DNA from: Candidatus Propionivibrio dominans
GTDB lineage: Bacteria > Pseudomonadota > Gammaproteobacteria > Burkholderiales > Rhodocyclaceae
Assembly: GCA_016709335.1 (NCBI GenBank)
Contig: JADJNC010000003.1
Coordinates: forward strand, 1-64,000
Length of the DNA: 64,000 bases
Direction of reading: 5' to 3'
Shown here in pieces: positions 37,903 to 45,465 of this stretch (the first letter of the stretch is position 1; each line of letters starts with the position of its first letter). The notes beneath the pieces were generated by a model that saw only the letters and a program-made list of their open reading frames with translations, ran no database searches and had not been told where the DNA came from. The position numbers and the translations under genes are program-made.

Positions 37903-39189
37903 TCAAAGAATCATCCCCGCCCCAACCGTATTGTTGCTCGATTCGTCGATGACGATGAACGCCCCGGTTCCCCGGTTTTCGGCATAACTGTCGGCAAAGA
38001 TCGGCTGCGCCAGCTTGAAGCTGACTTTCGCGATGTCGTTCATGGCCAGTTTTTCGGCGGCCTGGTGTTCCATGGTGTTGATGTCCATGCGGAACTCGAT
38101 TCCGGCGAGCATCGCCTTGCTGTCGCGCGTGGTGTGCCGGATCAGATATTTGCGGCGAGGGTCGAGTGGCGATTCGGAGAGCCAGCAGAGCATGGCGTCG
38201 ATCTGTTTGGTGACGCTTGGCAGCTCACCGGTTTTGACGATCATGTCGCCACGCGAGATGTCGATTTCGTCGTCGAGCAGGAGCGTGATCGATTGTTCTG
38301 CGAAGGCCTGGGGTAAGGACCCGGTGTTGATCTGGATGTCCTTGACGTGCGTTTCCCGACCGGAAGGCAGCACGGTCACGGCATCGCCAATGGCCACCAC
38401 GCCCGATTCGACGCGCCCCATGAAACCCCGGTAGTCATGCAGCTCGGGGTTGGCCGCATCCTGCGGTCGGCAGACGTACTGCACCGGGAAACGGAAGCTT
38501 TCCTGATGATCGACGTGCGAGGCGCTTGCCGCTTCGAGCAAATCGATCAGCGTGGGGCCCCGATACCAGTCCAGCCGCTCGCCGCGATCGACGATCATGT
38601 CACCGTTCAGTGCCGAGAGCGGAATGAAATGCACATCCTCAATGCCCAGCCTGGCGGCAAAGGCGAGGTAGTCGGCCATGATCCGGTCAAAGACCTCCTG
38701 CGAGTAGTCGACGAGGTCCATCTTGTTGATGGCGACGACGATATGCGGAATGTTGACCAGGTGGGCGAGGTAGGAGTGGCGTCGCGTCTGCGTCAGTACG
38801 CCTTTGCGCGCATCGATCAGGATGATGGCCAGATCGGCGGTCGAGGCGGCGGTGACCATGTTGCGTGTGTACTGCTCGTGCCCCGGCGCGTCGGCGATGA
38901 TGTATTTGCGCGTACCGGTAGTGAAGTAGCGATAGGCCACATCGATGGTGATTCCCTGTTCGCGCTCGGCCTGCAGGCCGTCGGTGAGCAGCGACAGATC
39001 GATGGCTTCCATTCCGCGCTTTTTCGAGGTGCGCTCCATGGCGTGCAGCGTGTCGGCAAGAATCGTCTTGGAGTCGAACAGCAGACGACCAATCAGCGTG
39101 CTCTTGCCATCGTCGACGCTGCCGCAGGTGAGGAAGCGCAGCAGGCCGTTGTCTTGAATCTCGGCCGGGATATTTTCAATTGCTGACAT
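37903..39189 (-). CDS. cysN: Sulfate adenylyltransferase subunit 1 (GTPase)
   Basis: GTP-dependent regulatory subunit of ATP sulfurylase, which with CysD makes APS from sulfate and ATP; 428 residues. EF-Tu-like G motifs are seen: GSVDDGKSTLIGRLL (G1), DAPGHEQYTRNM (G3) and NKMDLVDY (G4). There is no fused APS kinase domain at the C-terminus, so the protein is CysN alone and not CysNC. It is the last gene of the minus-strand cys cluster and is separated from cysD by a small inverted-repeat element. Confidence 0.96.
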   Translation of the reverse strand: MSAIENIPAEIQDNGLLRFLTCGSVDDGKSTLIGRLLFDSKTILADTLHAMERTSKKRGMEAIDLSLLTDGLQAEREQGITIDVAYRYFTTGTRKYIIADAPGHEQYTRNMVTAASTADLAIILIDARKGVLTQTRRHSYLAHLVNIPHIVVAINKMDLVDYSQEVFDRIMADYLAFAARLGIEDVHFIPLSALNGDMIVDRGERLDWYRGPTLIDLLEAASASHVDHQESFRFPVQYVCRPQDAANPELHDYRGFMGRVESGVVAIGDAVTVLPSGRETHVKDIQINTGSLPQAFAEQSITLLLDDEIDISRGDMIVKTGELPSVTKQIDAMLCWLSESPLDPRRKYLIRHTTRDSKAMLAGIEFRMDINTMEHQAAEKLAMNDIAKVSFKLAQPIFADSYAENRGTGAFIVIDESSNNTVGAGMIL

Positions 39190-39218
39190 AAAAACCTTTC
39201 GAATTACTTAAAAGCGAA

Positions 39219-39353
39219 CCACCAAGGCACCAAGAAGCTAATCCCCGTGGGACAAAGATTCACCAAGAAAGACCACAAGAAATTCTCGACACAGTAAAGC
39301 TTTGTCTTGAATGCTTTTCTTGGTGGAACTTGGTGCCCTTGGTGTCTTGGTGG
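39219..39353. repeat. Inverted-repeat element A (CACCAAG family)
   Basis: The arms CCACCAAGGCACCAAG (39219-39234) and its complement with one mismatch (39338-39353) bound a 135-bp element between cysD and cysN. Inside, the CACCAAG word recurs at a period of about 9-10 bases. It is the same family as element B at 40308-40393. Confidence 0.75.
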
Positions 39354-39366
39354 TGGATTTTGCCTT

Positions 39367-40281
39367 TCAGAAATACCCTTCCTTTTTCCGTTGCTCCATG
39401 GAAGCCTCCGAAGTCTGGTCGTCAAGGCGCGTCGCACCGCGTTCGGTGATGGTGGTGATGGCCGTTTCGGCGATGATCCTGGCGATGGTGTCGGCATCGG
39501 ATTCAACCGGTGCGGTGCAGGTGATATCGCCGACCGTGCGGAAGCGCACCCGCACATTCTCGATGGTGTCGCCGGGCCTGGCCGGGGTAATGTCGGTCAC
39601 GGGCAGCATGCCGCCCTGACGGCGCACTATGGCCCGCACGTGGGCGTAGTAGATCGACGGCAGTTCAAGCTGTTCGCGCTCGATGTATTGCCAGACATCG
39701 AATTCAGTCCAGTTCGAGATCGGGAAGACGCGGATGTTTTCGCCCTTGAAGCTGCGCGCATTGTAAAGATCCCAAAGCTCGGGGCGCTGGTTCTTCGGGT
39801 CCCACTGGCCGAATTCGTCGCGGAAGGAGAAGATGCGCTCCTTGGCGCGTGCCTTCTCTTCATCTCGGCGGGCACCACCGATACAGGCGTCGAAACCGAA
39901 TTCCTCGATGGCTTCGAGCAGCGTCACCGACTGGTGCTTGTTGCGCGATTCATCCGCCGACTTGAGTACGACCGTGCCGCGCGCCATCGAATCTTCGACC
40001 GAACGCACGATCAGCCGCTCGCCGAGCTCGGCGGCGCGCTTGTCGCGAAAGTCGGTCACTTCCTTGTAATTGTGGCCGGTGTCGATGTGCATCAGCGGGA
40101 AGGGAAACCTGCCGGGACGGAAAGCTTTTTCAGCAATGCGCAGCATGCAGATCGAATCCTTGCCACCGGAAAAGAGCAGCACCGGATTGCTGCACTGTCC
40201 GGCTACCTCGCGCATGATGTGAATGGCCTCGGATTCGAGCCAGTCAAGGTGGGAGAGGGTTTGTTTGGTGAGCGTCGTCAT
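39367..40281 (-). CDS. cysD: Sulfate adenylyltransferase subunit 2
   Basis: Catalytic subunit of ATP sulfurylase; 304 residues. The PP-loop ATP-binding motif is LLFSGGKDSICML near residue 37, followed by PFPLMHIDTGHNYKEV and the conserved DEEKARAKERIFSFRD segment. It lies between cysH and cysN, separated from each by a member of the same inverted-repeat family. Confidence 0.96.
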   Translation of the reverse strand: MTTLTKQTLSHLDWLESEAIHIMREVAGQCSNPVLLFSGGKDSICMLRIAEKAFRPGRFPFPLMHIDTGHNYKEVTDFRDKRAAELGERLIVRSVEDSMARGTVVLKSADESRNKHQSVTLLEAIEEFGFDACIGGARRDEEKARAKERIFSFRDEFGQWDPKNQRPELWDLYNARSFKGENIRVFPISNWTEFDVWQYIEREQLELPSIYYAHVRAIVRRQGGMLPVTDITPARPGDTIENVRVRFRTVGDITCTAPVESDADTIARIIAETAITTITERGATRLDDQTSEASMEQRKKEGYF

Positions 40282-40307
40282 AAGAACCTTAATTCATTAA
40301 AATCTCA

Positions 40308-40393
40308 CCACCAAGTCACCAAGGACACCAAGCTACACCAAGAAAAACATAAGAATTTCTTGGTGAAACTTTGTGCTCTTGGTGACTTGGTGG
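40308..40393. repeat. Inverted-repeat element B (CACCAAG family)
   Basis: Perfect 16-bp terminal repeats, CCACCAAGTCACCAAG (40308-40323) and its exact complement (40378-40393), bound an 86-bp element. Its right end is one base from the cysH stop codon. The inner sequence contains further CACCAAG and TTGGTG words. Confidence 0.8.
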
Positions 40394-40394
40394 T

Positions 40395-41111
40395 TCAAGC
40401 CTTTTTAACATGCAACCCACATTCCTTGGAGTCCGGTGCTTCCCACCACCAGCGACCGGAGCGGACGTCTTCACCGGGGGTGATGGCGCGTGTGCACGGG
40501 GCGCAGCCGATGCTCGGGTAGAAGCTGTCGTGCAGGGCGTTGTACGGCACTTTGTGCAGCTTGATATAGGCCCACACTTCCTTCTCGCTCCAGTCGGCCA
40601 GCGGGTTGAATTTTTCAATCCCGTTGCTTGCGTCGAACGTACGGATCGGCAAGCCCTCGCGCGTTGCCGACTGTTGCGCGCGCATGCCGGTTATCCACGC
40701 CTTCTTGCCGGCCAGCGCGCGCTGCAGCGGTTCGACCTTGCGCGCGTGGCAGCAGCCCTTGCGCAGTTCGACCGACTCGTAGAAGGCGTTGATCCCGTTC
40801 ACTCGCGTATAGGTCTCGACCAGCTCGTGGCGTGGGTAATATAGCGTGAGCGCGAGGCCGTAATGCTGTTTGACTTCGGCGATCAGATCGTAGGTTTCAA
40901 GCGGTAGACGACCGGTATCGAGCGAGAAGATTTCGATCGCTACTTTGTCAGCGAGCATCAGGTCGGTCAGCACCATGTCTTCGGCGCCGAGGCTGTTGGC
41001 GAAAACGGCCGGGGAAAAATCGCTGGCGATTTGACGCAGCAGCGTGCGCGCGGCGGCTGATTTCCCTGCCACGGACTCAAGCAATGCAGACTCGTTGAGA
41101 TCGATGTTCAT
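40395..41111 (-). CDS. cysH: Adenylyl-sulfate (APS) reductase, thioredoxin-type
   Basis: Reduces activated sulfate to sulfite; 238 residues. The protein has the iron-sulfur motif of APS reductases (ELRKGCCHARK, and later GCAPCTRA) and the catalytic cysteine near the C-terminus in KECGLH. The [4Fe-4S] pattern means that APS, not PAPS, is the likely substrate, which agrees with the absence of an APS kinase here. It lies nine bases after the DUF934 gene. Its stop is immediately followed by element B. Confidence 0.95.
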   Translation of the reverse strand: MNIDLNESALLESVAGKSAAARTLLRQIASDFSPAVFANSLGAEDMVLTDLMLADKVAIEIFSLDTGRLPLETYDLIAEVKQHYGLALTLYYPRHELVETYTRVNGINAFYESVELRKGCCHARKVEPLQRALAGKKAWITGMRAQQSATREGLPIRTFDASNGIEKFNPLADWSEKEVWAYIKLHKVPYNALHDSFYPSIGCAPCTRAITPGEDVRSGRWWWEAPDSKECGLHVKKA

Positions 41112-41120
41112 GTGCAGGTT

Positions 41121-41630
41121 TCAGGCCGTACGACGGCGGAAGAGCGGCTGCGGCTGGTCGACAGCGGCCTGGTAGGTTTCGCTGAAGTCGCGCAGGCTGG
41201 CCAAAGCCGCTGCGATATCCTTGTCCTCGCGCAAGGCATAGGCATCAATGCCGCAACGCTTCATGTAAAACAGTTGATCCTGCAGTACATCGCCGATGGC
41301 GCGGATTTCACCACGATAGGAATACCGGTCACGCAACAGGCGGGCACTCGAATAGCCGCGACCATCGGTGAACTTCGGGAAATTCACGCCAATGACGGCA
41401 AAGTGTTCGAGGTCGCCGGCTATGGCTTCGGGGCCCTCGCTGCTGTCCAGCCAGACACCCGTCGGGCTATTACGCGAAAGTATTTCATCCCTGCGCGCCA
41501 GCCATACGGCGAGCGGCAGCAGGGCCGGAGTATCGGGCAGGGCAATCGATTCTGCCGTCTGTTCCCCGTCGAATCTGAGGATCTGCCAGGGGTCGTCGAC
41601 GATCTGGCCGTTCTTGATGATCCTAGGCAT
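41121..41630 (-). CDS. DUF934 protein of the sulfite reductase operon
   Basis: A 169-residue protein of the DUF934 family, which nearly always accompanies cysI and cysH in beta- and gammaproteobacteria. The start at 41630 (MPRIIKNGQIVDD) overlaps the end of cysI by eight bases; the open frame further upstream is shadow reading. The conserved central block is VNFPKFTDGRGYSSARLLR, followed by GEIRAIGDVLQDQLFYMKRCG. An oxidoreductase-accessory role is assumed from context only. Confidence 0.88.
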   Translation of the reverse strand: MPRIIKNGQIVDDPWQILRFDGEQTAESIALPDTPALLPLAVWLARRDEILSRNSPTGVWLDSSEGPEAIAGDLEHFAVIGVNFPKFTDGRGYSSARLLRDRYSYRGEIRAIGDVLQDQLFYMKRCGIDAYALREDKDIAAALASLRDFSETYQAAVDQPQPLFRRRTA

Positions 41631-43391
41631 TGGCGACTTTCGTAATCGTTTCGTTTGCCGCGCTGCTGGCTGCGGTTTTTGCCTCGCTGACGGCTGCGCT
41701 GTTCGGCGATCTCCGCTTGTCACGCCCGGCATAGGCGCGCTGCTTGAAGGGCTCGACGCCGACCCGGTCGAAGGTGTCGATGAAGCGTTCTTCGGGTGTC
41801 CGCTGTTCGATATAGACATTGACCAGCGCCTCGATGACCAGCGGCACTTCTTCGGCGTAGAACGAGGGGCCAATCACCTTGCCAATCGTCGTGCTGTTGC
41901 CTTGCTGGCCACCCACGGTGATCTGGTACCACTCCTCGTTGTTCTTGTCGACGCCGAGAATGCCGATGTTGGCGACGTGATGATGACCGCATGAATTCAT
42001 GCAGCCCGAGATGTTGAGCGAAATGTCGCCAATGTCGTAGAGATAGTCGAGATCGTCGAACTTTTTGTTTACGGCATCGGCAATCGGTATCGATCGGGCG
42101 TTGGCCAGCGAGCAGAGGTCGCCGCCGGGGCAGCAGATCATGTCGGTGAGCAGGCCGATATTCGGCGTCGCCAGCCCATGGATGCGCGCGATTTTCCAAA
42201 CCTCGTAAAGATCGCGCTTCCTGATATCGGAAAGCACCACGTTCTGTTCGTGGGTGACGCGCAGTTCGCCAAAGCTGAAACGCTCGGCCAGATCGGCAAC
42301 GGCTTCCATCTGCACATCGGTGATGTCGCCGGGGGAACTCCCGGCGCCTTGAGCGAAAGCGTGACCGCCGCGTAGCCCGGAACCTTGTGTGCATGCACGC
42401 AGCGATTGACCCAACGGGCAAAGGCCTTGTCCTCCTTCAGGTGAGCCACGAACGAGAGGTCTTCAGCCGGCAGATTCTCGTAAATGGGGGGAGCGAAATG
42501 CCGGGCCACCCGGTCAAACTCGGCGTCGGTCAGTGTCGTCGGGCCGTCTTTCAGGTGCGACCACTCTGCTTCGACCTGGCGGGTAAACTCCTCGATGCCC
42601 AGCGCATTGACCAGAATCTTGATGCGCGCCTTGTACATGTTGTCACGGCGGCCGTAGCGGTTATAAACGCGCAGCACGGCATCGAGGTAGGAGAGCAGAT
42701 GCCGGCGCGGCAGATACTGGCGAATGACCTTGCCGATGACCGGGGTGCGGCCGAGACCGCCGCCGACAAACACCTTTACGCCGATTTCACCGATTTCACC
42801 GTTCTCGCTGCTTTCGTTCCTGACGATTTCCAGCCCGACATCGTGTGCGCGAATGACGGCACGATCCTGTGCGGCGGCATTGACGGCGATCTTGAACTTG
42901 CGCGGCAGATAGGCAAATTCAGGGTGGAACGTGGACCACTGGCGCAGGACTTCGCAATACGGACGCGGGTCGGTCAGTTCATCCGGCGCAATCCCGGCAA
43001 ACGGGTCGCTGGTGATGTTGCGGACGCAATTGCCGGAGGTTTGTACGGCATGCATTTCAACACTCGCCAACTGGCCAAGGATTTCGGGGGTTTCTTCAAA
43101 TTTCGGCCAGTTGAGCTGCATGTTCTGGCGCGTCGTGAAGTGCCCGAAGCTGCGGTCGTAGCGGCGGGAAATCTCCGCCAGTTTGCGCAGTTGTGCCGCC
43201 GCCAGCATGCCGTAGGGAATGGCGATGCGCAGCATCGGGCCATGACGCTGGATGTAAAGCCCGTTTTGCAGCCGCAATGGACGTAGTTCATCATCAGAGA
43301 GGGTGCCGGCCTGGTGGCGTTCGATCTGTCCGCGATACTGCACAACGCGTTCGTTGATGATCTGCTGGTCTATGCTGTCATAGCGATACAT
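41623..43391 (-). pseudogene. cysI: Sulfite/nitrite reductase hemoprotein, frameshifted
   Basis: Ferredoxin-type siroheme/[4Fe-4S] reductase that makes sulfide from sulfite. The first part (to about residue 350, GYAAVTLSLKAPG) and the second (PGDITDVQMEAVADLAERF onward) are in different frames. One extra C in the C5 run (G5 at 42331-42335 on the plus strand) joins them as KAPGVPPGDITDV and gives 589 residues, a normal length. The cluster and siroheme cysteines are present in the second part: CCPGGDLC and SGCMNSCG. If the sequence is right, the product is truncated before the siroheme site. Given the otherwise intact operon, a consensus error is plausible. Confidence 0.85.
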
Positions 43392-43412
43392 GGTTCGCTC
43401 CTGTTCAAATCT

Positions 43413-43917
43413 TTACAAGGTAATCAGTTTGCCGCCGATCAACACCAGCATGCTGGCAAGGATAGGCCGCAAAAAACGATCCGGTACTCGCGCCGAGGCG
43501 TGGCTGCCAAGCCAGATCCCGGGTAGTGAGCCCAGCAGCAGGCTGCCGAGAAGCGACCAGTCGACGCTGCCGATAGCCCAGTGTCCGAGCCCGGCAATCA
43601 GTGTCAGCGGTACGGCATGGGCGATGGCTCTGTTTGGGCAGGAGCGAAAGCGCCCAGATGGTCAACAGGGAGGCCGGAATGCTGCCGCTGGCCAGCAGGC
43701 CGGTGATGCGCCAGTCAACATGCCCTTTTCTGGAGTGCACGGTGGTGCCGCCGGCCTTGGTAATGGCGGCATAGAGCAGGTCGGTACCGACCGCCGTGGC
43801 CGGATGGATGCCGAAGAGCAGCACCAGCAGCGGGGTCATCAGCGAGCCGCCGCCGACGCCGGTCAGCCCGACGATGGCGCCAACGACAAAGCCTGAGAGG
43901 GTATAAAGCCAGTCCAT
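43413..43917 (-). pseudogene. TauE/SafE-type sulfite exporter, internal deletion
   Basis: The N-terminal 97 residues (MDWLYTLSGFVVGAIVGLTG and on to LLPKQS) are typical of the TSUP/TauE family. Straight after this, in another frame, comes the C-terminal part (IAHAVPLTLIAGLGHW, then LGSLPGIWLGSHASARVPD) to a stop at 43413. Family members have roughly 80 residues between these parts. The join near 43626 therefore marks an internal loss of about 240 bases that also breaks the frame. The intact protein would export sulfite or import sulfonate-derived anions, which suits its place beside cysI. Confidence 0.8.
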
Positions 43918-44206
43918 GGTGCGCTGCAATAATTAAAGTCAGCGCATGGTATCAGCCGATGGCTTGTTGGAAAAAGAATATTCGGTTAGATTGTTAGAAC
44001 TAATTGTTATTTAGTATTTTGATGAAACTGGAAAATCCGGGTGCAGGCGTTTCAAGCAGGCCCCGAAGAATCCCCTGAGGGCAATAGCACCGAGAAGGGC
44101 GCACAAAAAATTTAGCTTGCAAGCAAGTGAGTTACATTTACTCATAACCATTTGTTTATATATGTTTTATGTTCTCCGTGCTCTCCGTGTTAAATGAGAT
44201 TCGATA

Positions 44207-45154
44207 ATGAAGTTACAGCAACTGCGTTATCTCGTCGAAGTCGCTCGTTGTGGTCTCAATGTCTCGGAGGCCGCCGAGGTGCTTTACACCTCGCAGCCAG
44301 GGGTTTCCAAGCAGATCAAGCTGCTTGAGGACGAGCTGGGCGTCATCGTCTTCGAGCGCAGCGGCAAGCGTCTGACGGCGATTACCGAGCCGGGCAAACG
44401 GGTACTCGAAATCGCCGAGCGCATCCTGCAGGAGGCCGACAACATCAAGCGCGTCGGCGAAGAGTATGCCGGCGGGGATTCCGGCAGCCTGGTGCTGGCC
44501 ACCACGCATACCCAGGCGCGTTACGCCCTGCCTTTTGTGGTCAGGAATTTCATCGAGCGTCATCCGAAGGTTCGGTTGTCGATGCATCAGGGCAGCCCGA
44601 CGCAGATCGCCGAATGGACGCTCAAGGGCGAGGCGGATATCGCCATTGCCACCGAAGCCCTCGACCAGTACCCGCAACTGGTCATGCTGCCGTGCTATCA
44701 GTGGGGGCACAGCGTCATTGCCCCGCTCGGGCATCCGCTGCTCGCCGAGCGCTCGATTTCGCTGGCCACGCTGGCGCGCTGGCCGCTGATTACCTATGAC
44801 CCGGCATTTACCGGCCGTTCGCTGATCAACAAGGCGTTCGAGCGCGCGCAACTGACCCCCAACGTCGTGCTGGCGGCCATTGACTCCGACGTGATCAAGA
44901 CCTATGTGAATCTCGGTCTCGGGCTCGGCATCATCGCCAGCATGGCCTTTGACCCGGAGCGTGACCTCGGCCTGCAGGCGATCGATGTCGGTCATCTCTT
45001 CGGCTCGAATACAACGCGTATCGGCTTGCGGCGAGGCACTTACATCCGCCAGTACGAATACGATTTCATTGAACTGTTTGCCTCACAACTGTCGAAAAAG
45101 GCCGTCGACATGGCGATGGCGGGTCATGGAGTCAACGATGAATATCAACTTTGA
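44207..45154 (+). CDS. cysB: LysR-type regulator CysB
   Basis: Activator of cysteine and sulfate assimilation genes, which responds to acetylserine; 315 residues. The N-terminal winged helix-turn-helix reads MKLQQLRYLVEVARCGLNVS and YTSQPGVSKQIKLLEDELG, close to CysB. The effector domain has TTHTQARYALP. It is transcribed away from the cys cluster across a gap of about 290 bases, the usual arrangement in betaproteobacteria, so it probably controls cysI-DUF934-cysH-cysD-cysN. Confidence 0.94.
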   Translation: MKLQQLRYLVEVARCGLNVSEAAEVLYTSQPGVSKQIKLLEDELGVIVFERSGKRLTAITEPGKRVLEIAERILQEADNIKRVGEEYAGGDSGSLVLATTHTQARYALPFVVRNFIERHPKVRLSMHQGSPTQIAEWTLKGEADIAIATEALDQYPQLVMLPCYQWGHSVIAPLGHPLLAERSISLATLARWPLITYDPAFTGRSLINKAFERAQLTPNVVLAAIDSDVIKTYVNLGLGLGIIASMAFDPERDLGLQAIDVGHLFGSNTTRIGLRRGTYIRQYEYDFIELFASQLSKKAVDMAMAGHGVNDEYQL

Positions 45155-45464
45155 TCAGGCACGCCGGCCGGGCCTTCTCGCCCGGGTGCTGACGACGATA
45201 GTCGGCCTGGTGCTGCTGACGGCGGCCTTCATGTTTTCTCTCGTCTTCTTTGCCGTTGTGGCGGTTGCCGGGCTGCTCTTCTGGATGTATTTCATGTGGA
45301 AGACGCGCGCCTTGCGCCAGCAGTTACGGGAACGAATGGATGAGCAGGTGCGCGCTGGGGCTTTCGAGCCGCCGGTTTCCGAGCCTGCTGCGGGCGGAGA
45401 GATCATCGAGGGTGAAGCGGTTCGCGTGGTGGACGCTGGCCGGCAACTCGATCAAGCACCCTGA
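45138..45464 (+). CDS. Small membrane protein of unknown function
   Basis: A 108-residue protein with a hydrophobic region at about 18-52 that can form two helices, a basic stretch (KTRALRQQLRERMDEQVRAG) and an acidic C-terminus. The ATG at 45138 lies inside the last codons of cysB in another frame, so translation is probably coupled. I do not recognise the family. Confidence 0.6.
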   Translation: MNINFDQARRPGLLARVLTTIVGLVLLTAAFMFSLVFFAVVAVAGLLFWMYFMWKTRALRQQLRERMDEQVRAGAFEPPVSEPAAGGEIIEGEAVRVVDAGRQLDQAP

Positions 45465-45465
45465 T

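Noticed and set aside
39219..40393. Elements A and B as a CRISPR array
   Set aside because: The repeated words are 7 bases long at about 10-base spacing and the elements are palindromic; there are no uniform repeats with unique spacers and no cas genes.
44172..44198. CTCCGTGCTCTCCGTG stretch before cysB as another inverted-repeat element
   Set aside because: Only one arm is visible and no complementary arm lies within 200 bases, so it is at most a remnant.
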